DNA of 64,000 bases from Closterium sp. Naga37s-1 (GCA_947471745.1 CANJKZ010000011.1:2170001-2234000), one strand, 5' to 3'; positions 20,341 to 31,704 are shown, counted from the first letter of the stretch. The notes: generated by a model from the letters alone, not told the origin. Numbers and translations: made by a program.

Positions 20341-22653
20341 CTCTGCTGTTTCTGGAGGCGCAGTGCGGCCGCGGCCGTACTACGTTCCGCTTCTTCAGCA
20401 GGTTCTTGGCTCCCCGCCTTCTCCTGGTCCTCCTCCTCCTTCCCTGAGTCCACCGCCTGTCCCGTCTCAGTCGCAGTTTCAGCCGGCCTCTCCGCTGCCT
20501 GGTCCTTCTCCTTACTCTGGACCGACTAGAGGTCTTACGGCGCGTCGTGAGCCTGAGTCACGTCCTGTGTCGCCTGTGTCTCGTTCTACGTCGCCTGTCC
20601 GTTCTGTTCGCGCTGGTCGTGTTTTGCGTCCACGTCCTCCTCCTGTCCCTGGCACTCACTCTATGACTCTGCGTCCTTCCACTGCTCCACAGCGTGTCTC
20701 TCTGCCCTCTCCTCCTGCGTCCTTTCTTCCTGACGGTCCGGACTCGGAGTCTGACTCCCTTCGTGCTGCTAGTCCTACTGTCACGCGCTTTCTGGCCACT
20801 GCTGTCACTGACCCCCTGTTTGAGTTCTCTGCTGCGTCTGCTCTTGTTGCTGAGCTTGTTGACTTTGCTGCAGCCTGTCGCCTAGACTACGCCGCTAGTC
20901 TTGTTGCTGAGTCTGCGTCTGTGTCTGTCTGTCCTCCGTCCGTCGGGGGTGAGTGTGCTCTTGGCACGGACGTCCTTGAGGATAGCAGGAGGACCTTGAG
21001 TGCTTTGCCGCTGCTTCACCTCATCTCGTGTCCATGCTGCCTGCCCCTGAGGGAGACCCGGATGCACTAGACATCCCGACCCCGCGCTCTTACGCAGAGG
21101 CGATAGAGGGTCCCTACTCCTCTCAGTGGCAGGCAGCCATGGACGCAGAGATGGCTTCCTGGAAGTCCATAGGCACCTACGTAGACGACGTTCCCCCACC
21201 TGGGGCGAACATCGTCAGTGGCATGTGGATCTTCAGGGTGAAGCGGCCGCCGGGTTCTCCGCCTGCCTTCAAGGCGCGTTACGTTGCACGTGGCTTCAGT
21301 CAGCGACAGGGAGTTGACTTCTTTCAGACCTTCTCCCCTATCCCGAAGATGACCACTCTTCGGGTACTGCTGCACGTTGCTGCTCAGCGTGACTACGAGC
21401 TCCACTCACTTGACTTCAGCACAGCCTTCCTACAGGGCAGCCTGCACAAGGAGATCTGGCTGCGCCGCCCACCTGGCTTCACTGGGTCGTTTCCTGCTGG
21501 TAACCAGTGGAGCCTCCGGCGGCCAGTCTACGGTCTCCGCCAGGCGCCCCGTGAGTGGCACGACACGCTCAGGACGACTCTTGCTGCTCTTGGTTTTGCT
21601 CCTTCCACTGCTGACCCTTCTCTGTTTCTACGTACTGACGCTACTCTGCCGCCGTTCTACGTTCTTGTGTACGTAGACGACCTTGTCTTTGCTACTGCTG
21701 ACACGGAGGCACTCGCCCATGTGAAGTCCGAGCTGCAGAAGAGACACACGTGCACAGACTTGGGTGAGCTGACAAGCTATCTTGGCTTGCGGATCACCCG
21801 GGACAGAGCACAGTGCGTCATTACCTTGACTCAGTCACACATGGTGCAGCAGGTCCTTCAGCGCTTCGGCTTCACGTACTCCTCGCCACAGTCCACTCCT
21901 CTGCCTACTGGTCACTCGCTCTCAGCTCCACCTTCGGACGAGTCCGTAGAGCCGAGTGGCCCGTATCCAGAGCTTGTGGGCTGCCTCATGTACCTGATGA
22001 CTTGCACACGACCTGACCTCGCATACCCTCTCAGCCTTCTGGCTAGCTACGTGGCTCCCGGCAGGCACCGAAAGGTGCACTGGGATGCTGCGAAGAGGGT
22101 GTTGCGATACTTGTGCAGCACATCGGGCATGGGGCTCGTGCTTGGAGGACGGGCTCGAGTTGTCCTCACTGGTCACGCTGACGCCTCCTGGGTTGACGAC
22201 TTGGCTACGCAGCGGTCGTCACAGGGTTACACCTTCAGTCTTGGCTCCGGTTCTGTCTCTTGGCGGTCTACCCGCTCTTCTTCTGTTCTCAGCTCCAGTT
22301 GTGAGGCTGAGATCTACGCTTGAGCCATGGCTGCACAGGAGCTTCGCTGGCTCACCTACCTGTTGACCGACTTGGGAGAAGCGCCTCGTTCTCCTGGAGT
22401 TCTGTACGTCGACAACAAGGCCATGCTGGCCTTGTGTCAGGAGCACAGACTGGAGCACAGAACGAAGCACATTGCTCTGCGCTACTTCCTTGCTCGAGAG
22501 TTGCAGCAGCGTGGCCAGCTTCGTCTTGCTTACGTGGCCTCTCAGGCCAACACTGCTGATGTTTTCACCAAGGCACTTCAGCCTTGTGATCATCAGCGTT
22601 TCTGTACTGTGTTAGGCCTTGTACCTATTGTGCCTCACTTGTTGACTTCTTGA
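20340..22653 (+). pseudogene. Copia-B reverse transcriptase and RNase H (fossil)
   Basis: After a Pro/Ser-rich approach (about 20360-20900) the RT core begins with YSSQWQAAMDAEMASWKS (about 21117). It continues VKRPPGSPPAFKARYVARG, FSPIPKMTTLRVLLHVAA, LDFSTAFLQGSLHKEIWL, YGLRQAPREWHD and the catalytic LVYVDDLVFA (about 21665). Thumb/connection: LTSYLGLRITRD and LMYLMTCTRPDLAYPLSLLA. RNase H: GHADASWVDD (about 22172), SSSCEAEIYA, YVDNKAMLALCQEH and ANTADVFTKALQPCDHQRF, ending near 22653. Confidence 0.94.
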
Positions 22654-22883
22654 CTCTGCTTGTATTGTACTCTATATACTTATACTTGCATGCTTACACT
22701 TGGTAGGTTGTGTTCACTGTATTGTTTGCTTTCCTTTTATATAACTCTGCATGTGAACTGGCCTTATGGCCCTTTGCTTGTGCTCAGACTGTGTGGTGAC
22801 TTTGTGATCCACCCTGAGCTTGCTTTGTCTTTCTTGACTGGTCTTGTGACCCCTTGTTCTCCCTCACTTTGCCTATGGGGGTG

Positions 22884-23014
22884 TGTCAAACTTATATCTA
22901 CTATAGTCTGTTTAGGCTGTAGTGGGGTAGTTCTTAGAGGGTACAACACTTTTGTGTTTCCTACTTGTACCCTTCTGCTTTCTAGTTCAATCATTCATTC
23001 CTATCATTCTCACA
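22884..23014 (+). repeat. Copia-B 3' LTR (131 bp)
   Basis: It is preceded by the polypurine tract ATGGGGGTG and differs from the 5' LTR at two positions. Confidence 0.95.
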
Positions 23015-23106
23015 ATCTGATGTCTTCATACCATTCCATGCACACACGCATGCACGCACAGAGACAACAAGCTGAGTGCAAACCATAGGATTGCACTAAC
23101 AGAGGC

Positions 23107-23620
23107 TGTCGGTGATGCCAGGTATGCGGGAGTCGCTCGACGAGGACTCCCTCACCATCTACATCATTCGCGATGAGGCGATGGAGGAGGCAGAACATCC
23201 CACAGAGCTCCTTCCACAAGCGAGATACGCAGCCTTGATGAAGCAAAGTCGACAGCCGGGGCAGCGTGGGAAGTAGGGCGGAGGTGGTAGCGGAGGTGGG
23301 CGGTCGACAAAGGACGTCGACCAGGCGAAGTCGACGCATGACAAGGGTCGTGGAGGTGGTGGTCAACGGCGGGAGTGCTGGATCTGCCACGACCCCGACC
23401 ATCACTCCTACGAGTGCCCCGTTCGTGACGACAGCGACGAGGACGACAAGGGAGGCTGCGTTCGGTCGACCAGTCGCCGTCCCCGTCAAGATGAGAGGCC
23501 GCGGAAGGAGAAGCAGATGTCGAAGAAGACGTCGTCGACGAAGGACGTCGACTCCTCCAGCGGCAAGGGCCGAGGCGACAACGAGGCGTCGTGCTCAATG
23601 GTCGGCGTAGTGGAGCGTGA
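23107..23620 (+). pseudogene. Copia-E3 gag C-terminal part with CCHC knuckle (fossil)
   Basis: After the solo LTR, the plus strand continues the Copia-E3 gag: MRESLDEDSLTIYIIRDEAM, a Gly-rich stretch, and CWICHDPDHHSYEC near 23375, a canonical C-x2-C-x4-H-x4-C zinc knuckle. A Lys/Asp/Ser-rich tail follows, ending NEASCSMVGVVE, the kind of segment that precedes the protease in plant Copia polyproteins. GTCGAC-rich composition ties it to the Copia-E3 LTRs. At about 23620 the reading changes abruptly to the gag of a different family (E4). Confidence 0.82.
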
Positions 23621-23639
23621 ACCAGAGAATGGACCAAAG

Positions 23640-24290
23640 GCATGGGCTGCTCTTAAGGGTGTACACGCTCCTGCAACAGCGGCGGTAGCGGTGGTGTTGG
23701 AACGGCAAATGGCGGCACTACGAATTGAAGAAGACGAAGCGGTTGAAAAAGGGGTGCAGAAATTCTTCGACCTGTTGACGCGACTTGAGGGAGCTGATTT
23801 GAACTATAGTGAGCTCCAAAATAAGACCAAGTTGCTGGCATTACTCCCAGGGTCATGGCCCTCGCTCATCATCAACCTCAATCGTGACTTGCCCCGCCTT
23901 TTGCTTGGAGAGGTGAAGCGAGCGATCCTTCAAGAGGATTTCCGCCGCCGTCAGTTGGCGGGTTTGGATGGCGCCGGGGCAGCAAGCATCGGCCGAAGAT
24001 ACGGTCGTGGAAGGGGCAGAGGACGAGGAGGAGGAAGGTTTGGAGGCAGCAACTACAATGGAGGCCGCGGAAGTGGCAGCTATGGCAATGACATCAAGAA
24101 CTACGGACACGGTCGCGGACGGTTTGATGGCGAGTGTCATTTTTGCCATAAGAACGGACACATGTGGCGCGATTGCTACAAACTCCCTGATGGATGGATT
24201 CCTGCTCAAGGCCAAGAGGGTAGAGGAGCAGGGGGAGGGAGAGGAAGAGGCCGTGGAGGCCGTGGCGGTCGCAGAGGTAGTGCTGCAAAT
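23640..24290 (+). pseudogene. Copia-E4 gag (fossil)
   Basis: It reads FFDLLTRLEGADLNYSELQN, KLLALLPGSWPSLIINLNRD and VKRAILQEDFRRRQL, which is the UBN2-type gag of plant Copia. A Gly/Arg-rich stretch follows, then CHFCHKNGHMWRDCYKLP near 24138, a canonical CCHC knuckle, and a second Gly/Arg-rich tract. Confidence 0.88.
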
Positions 24291-24399
24291 ATGAAGAACG
24301 GTGACAACGAGAGCGAGTCGAGGGACGATCGCTTTCCGGGTCAATTCTTCTTCGTGTCCACGCAAGCATCTAGCTGCACCAGAGAATGTTGAAAGCTTT

Positions 24400-25812
24400 G
24401 AGGAGCCTGCTACTGTGGGGAAGGTCACCCTACACTCCCTGGACTATTGGGTGATCGATAGCGGCGCTACCTATAGCATGACACCTCGTGAAAACTTGCT
24501 CACTGAACTTGAACCGTCACTGGTGAAGCATGTCACATCGGCTTTGGGGCAGCGAACAGAGGTGAAAGGCATGGGCAAGGCCATGTTCAAGGGTGCTGAA
24601 GGGAAGATTGTGGGCCTCAAGAACGTGCTTTGGGTGCCCAACCTTGCTGCAAACCTGATTTCCGTGCGGCGGTTGCAAAAGGCCGGCATGGACACGAGCT
24701 CGAAGGGAGCCAAGACCTACACCGCAAGGATTGGCGAGCGGGTTCGTTGGGACCTCCATGAGGATTGGGATGTCTACAACGAGATGTGGCAGATCCCCGT
24801 GGTTCCTATGCCTAAAGAGAGGCAAGTGGGAGCAAGCGTCAGCACCAAGGGTGAAGCGGTTGGTAACGGCTACGGCGCGAACGATGGCGCCAAGGCGAAA
24901 GAGTCCAACAAGTGCAAACCTGGAGGGACCAGCAAGCAGTGTGAGCTTGAGGAGAGTGGTGCAGCAGCCAAGGAGCAGCACAAAGGTAAGGAGAACCTCA
25001 AGGCAGCAGCGGAGGAGGAGTACGGAGAGAGCATGTGGGGCACTATTGCGAGTGCGGCATTCTCCAATCCGACTTCGGCTACGGGGGAGTGTGATTGGCT
25101 CACCTTGCATCGGCAAATGGGGCATGTGGCCCCGCCCATCTTGCGGCTGCTAGTGAAGAATGAGATGGTTGCTGGCATACGTGTGAAGGGGGAGCCAGAT
25201 GAGGTACTTGGCTGCCCGACGTGCATGGAAGCCAAGTTCACCCGTTTCCCGTTCTCAAGTTCGGAGGCAACGGCTAAGGCACCACTTGATGAGGTGGTGA
25301 TGGACGTGGTGGGCCCCCTGAAGCTTGGAGCTGCTGGAGCTGAGTACTTTCTCACCATAGTGGACGTCTACACTCGCAAGACTTGGGAGTACATGCTATC
25401 CAAGAAGAGCGACGTGGCTGAAACTTTGAAGACCGATTGGTTGCCGATGGTGGAGCGGCAACAAGACCGGCTAGTGATGGCAATCCGCACCGATCGAGGG
25501 GGAGAGTTCTTGAGCAAGGAGTTCTCGTTGTGGCTGAAGAAGAATGGCATAAGGAACTCCCTCACCATGCCATACTCCCCTGCAATGAACGGCATCGCCG
25601 AGCGAGCGAACCGCACAATCACGGAAACGGCACGCGGGTTGCTCATTGAAGCCGGGCTACCCGACTACTTCTGGCCTGATGCAGTGCGGAGTGCGTGTGT
25701 GGCCAAGAACAGAGCTTTGACTCATGTGGGAGCAGACAAATGGGTGCCCTATGTGGAGTGGATTGGAAGGAAGCCAAAGGTGGATATGCTTCGGGTGTTC
25801 GGGTGCATGTGA
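24400..25812 (+). pseudogene. Copia-E4 protease and integrase (fossil)
   Basis: Protease: YWVIDSGATYSMTPREN near 24445. Pre-integrase zinc part: DWLTLHRQMGHVAPPILRLL and LGCPTCMEAKFTRFPF. Integrase core: EVVMDVVGPLKLG (about 25290), IRTDRGGEFLSKEF (about 25485) and NGIAERANRTITETARGLL (about 25590), then YFWPDAVRSACVAKNRAL and VDMLRVFGC. This is a well preserved plant-type Copia integrase. Confidence 0.93.
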
Positions 25813-26239
25813 ATGGCGCTCGTACCTAAGCATCTTCGGCACAACAAGCTCGGTGCCAAGGCGATATGGGCTGTGCACTTGGGCATGGCTCAAAACAGCA
25901 AGGGGTGGCCGATTTGGGGAGGTGATGAGTTCCAATTTGGAGCATGTGGAGCTACCCTTGGAGCTGAGCAGCGGCAGCACCACCACAAGGCAATCTTCCC
26001 TTGTGAATGGGGGAGAGGAGGCCAAGGATGCAGAGGAAGAAGAGGAGGAGGTGCAGCAAGTGATCGAGCGTATACTGACACTTCCTTCTCGCACTACGAG
26101 TGCTCCACGGATCTGAGTCACCCCGCAGCAATGCCATGATTTCCTTCAGGTCCCTGCAGCTGAGGAGGAAGGAAGGGGCAAAAGAAGAATCCAAGCCCCA
26201 AATAGGCTGACCTATGATGCGCTGGGAAAGCCAGCCAAG

Positions 26240-27921
26240 TCAGCCTTGGCCGGAGCGGCAATGATGGTTGGAGATGACGAAGAAAGTGAGTACGAGGAGT
26301 TTGCTTTCGCGAACTTCTCTCCGGTGGAGATGCCAGCGGAGCCAGCAACTCTCAAGGAGGCATTGGAGAGTAGTGATGCTGAGGAGTGGAAGACGGGTAT
26401 GGAGAGTAAGCTGAAGAGCATTGAGGAGAATGGCACATCGGAATTGGTGGAGCTGCTAGAGGGGCGTAAGGCGATTACGTCCAGGTGGCTCTTCGAGATC
26501 AAGTCCGACGCCGACGGCAAGATCGAGCGCTACAAGTCTATGCTTGTGGCAAAGGGTTACCAGCAGAAGGAGAAGGTGGACTATAAGGAGTTTTTTCTCC
26601 TGTGGTGAAGCCAACGACGCTGCGAACCCTGCTCGCGAGAGCTACCATCAAAGGATGGGTGGTGAAAGAAATGGACGTGACAACCGCGTTCCTCAACGGC
26701 ATTCTCGAAGAAGATATTTTCTTGGCGCAGCCAGAGGGGTTTTATTATGGTTGTGGCAGAGTTTCGAAGCTGAAGAAGGCCCTTTATGGACTGAAGCAGG
26801 CCCTTAGGCAGTGGTACTTGAAGCTGCGAGAAGTTTTGGAGGAGATCGGCTTCACTCCCTCAACGGCCGATCACTCATTGTTCATGCTTGGTGAGGGGGA
26901 GCAGAGGAGCTTCATGGTGGTGTACATGGATGTCATCCTCATTTTCTCACCCTCCTCTGACCTTGTGAAGGAGGTGATGCTAAAGCTTCAGGACAAGTTC
27001 GAGTGTAAGGCCTTTGGTGACGTCAACTTCTACCTCGGGCTTCACGTTGAACGTGATGTGGAGAAGCGATGCATGCTGGTGCATCAACGGAAGTACTTGG
27101 AGGCATTGGCTGCCAACTTTGGGCAGATTAAAGGCCATGTGGATACACCCTTTTCCTTTGGGTTCAAGTGTGTGAAGGGACCAGAGGAGGAGAGCGTTGG
27201 TGAAGAGGAGAGGCGCCGTTTTCACTCGTTGGTGGGCAGCCTCATGTACGCGGCGGTAAACACCCGACCAGACGTCGCGTTTGTTACCGGAGAGTTGGCT
27301 AGGGTTGTTCAATTCCCTAATGAGGAACACGTAGCAGCTGGAATGAGGGTGGCCAAGTATCTTGGCCAAACACCGACCGTTTGGCTGCAATACTTGGCGG
27401 CGGCGCAAAGGCGCCAAAAGGGCGCGGATGGTGTTGAACCCGGGCGTTTGTTCCTCACCGCATTCTCGAATGCTTCTTATGCATCGGAACCAGAGGACAT
27501 GACAAGTGTTGGGGGTTTCATCTGCTGTATTGGTGGTGGCCCAACTGCTTGGGAGAGCAAGAAGCTGGTGGATCAAGCATTGAGCACGGTGGAGTCCGAA
27601 TACCAAGCACTCTTCCGTGCTGTACGGGAGATTCTGTGGCAGCGGCGTTTGTTGGCTGACTTGGGGGGGGAGCAGCAAGGACCTACCCCACTCTATTGTG
27701 ACATCCAAGGTGCCATCGCACTTGCTAAGAACCCTGTGTTGCACGGCCTCACCAAGCACATGAGGGTGAAGTGGCATTGGACGAGGAGTATGGTGGTCGC
27801 GGGTGAAGTTGAGTTGCGCTATGTGAAGACGACGGGGCAGCCAGCTGACATGATGACCAAGAGGCTGGTGGAGCAGCAGCATTGGAAGAGTTGCAAGCTG
27901 GTTGGGATGGCTCTGAACTGA
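26240..27921 (+). pseudogene. Copia-E4 reverse transcriptase and RNase H (fossil)
   Basis: Approach segment TLKEALESSDAEEWKTGMES, then SRWLFEIKSDADGKIERYKS. RT core: KEMDVTTAFLNGILEEDIFL, ALYGLKQALRQWYLKL and the motif C region VVYMDVILIF (about 26920), then DVNFYLGLHVERD and LMYAAVNTRPDVAFVTGELA. RNase H: AFSNASYASEPEDMTSVGGF, TVESEYQALFRAVREILWQR and YCDIQGAIALAKNPVLHGLT, ending at 27921. A polypurine tract, AAGGGGGAGTT, follows at about 27950. Confidence 0.92.
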
Positions 27922-27960
27922 GAGAGCAAGATCCTAAGGCCAACAATCCAAGGGGGAGTT

Positions 27961-28760
27961 TGTTGGTCCAACCCTACGGTTTGCATTCGGTTTGTTGTCT
28001 TTGTGCGTGCATGCGTGTGTGCATGGAATGATATGAGGGCATGAGATAATATATATTTCATGCTAACATTAGTGTGTGAATGAGGAGTCATGATGTCGAA
28101 TGTGTGTGTGTCCATTCAATAGCGAGTCATCGCTATTCGCGTGTCACGTCGTCGTTTGCGTGTCGTGTGCGGTTTTCTATTTTGTCGTGTGTGGAACATT
28201 CGGCGTGTCGCAGGTGTGTGCAGCAGACTTACAAGAACTCAAGGAAGAATTTATCTTGAAGTACCAAAGCCATGGTTTCAAGATTCAAGTGATTTCGAAG
28301 CTCTCCAAAAGGGTAAACTTCAAGATAGTGAGAACAGTTACATTACAATGTGTAGTGTAACATTTCTCTTGGTGTAGGCCCTTGTGGAGGGTAGTTTCGA
28401 GACCCTTCATGGGTGGGGACATTGTGGCACTATTCCAAATCACTTTACTTTGGCTCTTGGGGTTTGTAGAGGCTGGGAGTCATTCCCAACTCGTAACTCT
28501 TCCTAATTTGTGTTCTAAGACTATAGTGGCAGCGATAGTGCGGTTCGTTCAAACTGAAGTTGCGTCATCAATACTTGATGACATCGTAAGATGTAAATTG
28601 CCTATTGTATGCGATATCAAGACGCTCCAGATCCAATTTATAGCAAGTTATTTGATGCTGGGAAGAGAACGCTATCAACGTTTGAATCCGCTGTGCAGAA
28701 ATCCGACTGTGCACTGTATCTCTCATTTTAGGCACATTCAAGCCTATGGTGACCATAACA
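27961..28760 (+). repeat. Copia-E4 3' LTR (800 bp)
   Basis: It starts TGTTGGTCCAACCC directly after the polypurine tract and ends GACCATAACA. It matches 1208-2005 and the inverted solo LTR. Confidence 0.93.
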
Positions 28761-30560
28761 ACAGCGATGTGGTGGAAGTTCCAATCGACACACCTGAGCC
28801 ACAACGCTTAGAGCCTGAGCTACGACGCTCAGGTCAAACTCGGAGGCCACCAAAGTGGCTGAGCTGCCATGCCTGTCTGCCACCAGCTGCCTTCACCACA
28901 CTACTCGACGATGCAGATGTGGATCTTGAGCTGCCGGAGCTTGACTCTGACGTGCACGCCGACCTCGAGCACCGCTGGGACATCGCAACGATGATGGTGA
29001 AGGAGGCACCGGCGAGCTGGAAGGGCAAGGCGGTGAAGGCTGCCATGAACGAGGAGATCCGCAATGTCATCAGCAACGGCACATGGGAGCTGGTCGAACG
29101 CCTGCGCGTGGTAAACATCATGAAGAACCGGTGGGCTGACGACCAAGTACCACATCGACGACACCGTCAAGCGCGAGAAGGCGAGGCTGGTCGTGAAGGG
29201 TTCTATGTAGGTGTACGGTGCCGACTACGACAAGACGTACTCGCCGGTGAGCAGCTACGTCACGATGAGGATCTTCCTCAGCATCGTCGCTGTCCTCAAC
29301 CTCGACCTGATGCACCTCGACATGAAGAACGCTTTCCTACAGAGCAAGCTCGACCAGGAGGTGTACCTGTACCGGACTACTTCGACGACGGGACCGGCCG
29401 GGTACGCAAGCTGCTGAAGAGCCTCTACGGGCTCAAGCAGTCGCCGTTGTTGTGGTACAGGGCTCTCGACGGCATGCTGCTGGGGGCTGGATGGAAGAAG
29501 AGCCAAGTCGATGAGGCGCTCTACTTCAAGGTCAGTGACGACGGAGTGACCTGCTGGGTGCTAGTCTACGTCGATGACCTATTTGCCGCCAGCAGCAGCA
29601 CCATGATGCTCAAGGAGCTGAAGGAGCTGCTGGAGGCCGCCTTTGAGCTACATGAGATCTCACCAGTCGTTAAGTACCTCGAGCTGGAGATCGTGCGCGA
29701 CAAGCCAACAAGGAAGCTGTGGTTGCACCAGCAAAACTATGCCAACTACGTAGGCGCTTCATCGACGAGGAGCAGACCGGACGAATCCTAAAGACAACAG
29801 TCTCGGTCGACGCCTACGCTGAGCTGATATTCAATGATGGGGAGGCGCAGGAGCGTGAGGAGGAGGATTACCGGCATCAGGTTGGCTGGCTTTAGTTCGC
29901 AGCGACGATGACGAGGCTTGACATCGCCTTCGCCTGCAACAAACTAAGGAGCGGCCTTATGGTGAGGAGCGACCAGCACTGGCGCGAGGTCGACCGTTGC
30001 CTCGCCTACCTCGCCGACATCCGCGACACCGCCCTGGAGTTCAGTGCTGGACCAGAGTCACTGAAGCTAGTCGGCTACGTGGACGCTAACAATGCCGGCG
30101 ACAAGCAGAACTGGACGAGCATGGGCGGCTATGTGTTCGTCTACAAAGTGGCCTGGTCGAGCTCGGGCATCAAGTGCGCGAAATTCTTGTCAACAGAATC
30201 AGAGTATGTGGCGGCCACGGACGCTGGCAAGGAGTGACGCCAACTTTGCTTCCTCCTTGCGGAGTTCCAGTAGCTCAACACTGGGAAGCCGACAGTCCTT
30301 CGGGTGGACAACAAGTCGGCCATCACGGCCGCTGAGAGCTTGGGGCTGACGGGCAACCTCAAGCACATGGAGCGACGCTAGGCCTGGCTGCAACACATGG
30401 TGAGGCGCGGGAAGTTCGTGCTGAAATGCATCCCGACCACCAAGCAGCCGGCCGACTTTCTGACAAAGGCGCTGCACTTTCCGACCTTCAACCGGTGCTC
30501 CGTCGTGATCGGCCAAGTACGCCTGGCCGACGTCGGCGACGGTGACGACGAGGTGCAGTA
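28761..30560 (+). pseudogene. Copia-E3 reverse transcriptase and RNase H (fossil)
   Basis: It resumes immediately after the E4 LTR. Approach: PPKWLSCHACLPPAAFTTLL, ELPELDSDVHADLEHRWDIA, VKAAMNEEIRNVISNGTWEL. RT: PVSSYVTMRIFLSIVAVLNL, HLDMKNAFLQSKLDQEVYLY, SLYGLKQSPLLWYRALDGML, and the catalytic CWVLVYVDDLFAASSS near 29560. RNase H: KLVGYVDANNAGDKQN, STESEYVAATDAGKE, VLRVDNKSAITAAESLGL and KQPADFLTKALHFPTFNRCS. Many breaks. The GC-rich coding style differs from the adjacent E4 element. Confidence 0.9.
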
Positions 30561-30694
30561 GTAGGTGCCATGCCGTTTTGCATGGCTGGTGTGGTGACGG
30601 AGTGCTGTGTGTGGGGTGCACACCGAGGATGGGTTTTCTCTGTGGAGTACTGCCATGTGGGCTAGGGAGCACATGCGTGAGTGCGGCAGGGGAG
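30561..30694 (+). other. Copia-E3 3' UTR and polypurine tract
   Basis: Short non-coding tail of the element, ending GCGGCAGGGGAG directly before the 3' LTR. Confidence 0.75.
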
Positions 30695-31699
30695 TGTTAA
30701 TGGGAATGAAGCGTTGGCCCCGCCCTCGCTTGGGCGACGCCGACGTCCTGGTTGGATGTACGGGAAAAGCAGCCGACCGTACGCAGAGAGGGAGCCGATG
30801 GCCTACTTCTGAGGGGCAGGTCAACAAGGTGGCTGTCAACCTGCACGGCTCACTCGCTGAGCTAGAGCCGTCGACTAGGGGGAGCTCGTCGGCTGCAGTT
30901 GACCGAGCTGGTCGATGGATGGGCCGTCGACCAGGAAGGGCAGTACGACGGGCGCGGTGGTCGACGAGGTGGTTGTCAACCTGGACGGCTCACTCGCTGA
31001 GCTAGAGCCGTCGACTAGGGGGAGCTTGACGGCTGCAGTTGAGCGAGCTGGTCGATGGATGGGCCGTCGACCAGGAGGGGCAGTACGACGGGCGCGGTGG
31101 TCGACGAGGGGTTCATCGACCAGGGCGCACATTGGGTGGTTGACCAGGTCGTCCAGGTAACCTGCTCGACGAATTCTGGGGAGGCACGCGAACGTCGTCG
31201 AGATCGCGATGGCGAAGGCGACTTTGGGCTGGTATCCCAAAGTTAATGCAACTTTGCGCAGACCAGGGCCGACTGATGCACAACGGTGCAAGTCGGGCCA
31301 ATCGTCTACGCACACCTGTGGACATGCGCACTGCTGTCTTCTACAGGTGCAACGCTGGACAGCCGCTCCGCAGCAGCGTTGGCACACCGTCGACCTGCTG
31401 TGCTGGCAGGCCACATTTCTGCAATGGCGCAGCTCCTCTACGCAACGCTGGTAGGCGGTCGACCATGCTATGCTGGCGGTCGACAAGGCTAGCTGCAGAG
31501 TTGCTAGGTGTCAGATGTAGTCATTCTTGTCATTGCTATTGCTATCATTGTGTAATGAAAACTTTGCTAGTGAAAACTCTTGCAATTTTCTCCCATGGTT
31601 GTGCAAGTGCCTAGGAACCAGGCAAATCTGTGATCACTCCTAGAGTTCGTGCCAACCCCCGTAGTCTAGCTCACAACTATTGTAGAGTGAATTTCCACA
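30695..31699 (+). repeat. Copia-E3 3' LTR (1005 bp) with internal 140-bp duplication
   Basis: It begins TGTTAATGGG and ends TTTCCACA, followed by gagct. A block of about 140 bp is present twice in tandem: TCGACTAGGG occurs at about 30871 and 31011 with closely matching context. The 5' LTR has it once, which partly explains the length difference. Confidence 0.9.
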
Positions 31700-31704
31700 G
31701 AGCT

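Larger units (their letters stand above)
15515..23014 (+). mobile_element. Copia-B, nearly full-length short-LTR Ty1/copia element
   Basis: A 7500-bp element with two 131-bp LTRs, primer site, GC-rich leader, gag, protease, integrase, low-complexity linker, reverse transcriptase, RNase H, 3' UTR and polypurine tract, all in the expected order. The flanks are atctc (15510-15514) and atctg (23015-23019). The uninterrupted E4 LTR at the same place reads ATCTCATGCCC, so the duplication was atctc. The LTRs differ at 2 of 131 positions, which makes it the youngest datable insertion here. It is nearly whole but broken, with about four or five breaks. It is the best reference copy for the short-LTR group in this window. 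Confidence 0.96.
14765..23101 (-). repeat. E4-family solo LTR, inverted, itself split by Copia-B
   Basis: In reverse complement, 14765-15514 plus 23015-23101 match the LTR copies at 1208-2005 and 27961-28760 from the TGTTAGTGCAATCC start to the ...GACCATAACA end. The outer flanks carry a perfect 5-bp duplication gaggc (14760-14764 and 23102-23106), so this is an integrated unit reduced to one LTR, as left by LTR-LTR recombination. Copia-B (15515-23014) sits inside it near the LTR start. The summed LTR length is about 832 bp, with an extra GC-rich bit near 15215. Confidence 0.92.
23620..28760 (+). mobile_element. Copia-E4, long-LTR Ty1/copia element without visible 5' LTR
   Basis: Gag (from its middle), protease, integrase, reverse transcriptase, RNase H, polypurine tract and an 800-bp 3' LTR lie in order on the plus strand. 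The left end joins Copia-E3 gag near 23620 with no LTR. The right end is followed by acagc (28761-28765) and by Copia-E3 pol. It is broken, with about four breaks in what remains. Base composition is more even than in the GC-rich short-LTR elements. The family is also present as LTRs at 1208-2005 and 14765-23101. Confidence 0.9.
12786..31699 (+). mobile_element. Copia-E3, long-LTR Ty1/copia element split by later insertions
   Basis: The outer borders are two LTRs starting TGTTA and ending TCCACA, flanked by a perfect 5-bp duplication gagct (12781-12785 and 31700-31704) lying in the LINE. Internal parts appear in the right order but spread out: gag N-terminal part (about 14230-14764), gag C-terminal part with a CCHC knuckle (23107 to about 23620), reverse transcriptase and RNase H (28761 to about 30560). 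Between them sit an E4-family solo LTR carrying Copia-B, and a 5'-less E4 element. The protease-integrase part of Copia-E3 is not seen. Many breaks. The LTRs differ at roughly one position in ten over their last 215 bases by eye, making it the oldest LTR pair in the window. Confidence 0.88.

Noticed and set aside
1208-28760. LTRs at 1208-2005 and 27961-28760 as the pair of one very large element
   Set aside because: They share family and strand, but the flanks do not match, and the DNA between includes a LINE and Copia-E3 whose own duplications show the right-hand copy sits inside Copia-E3.
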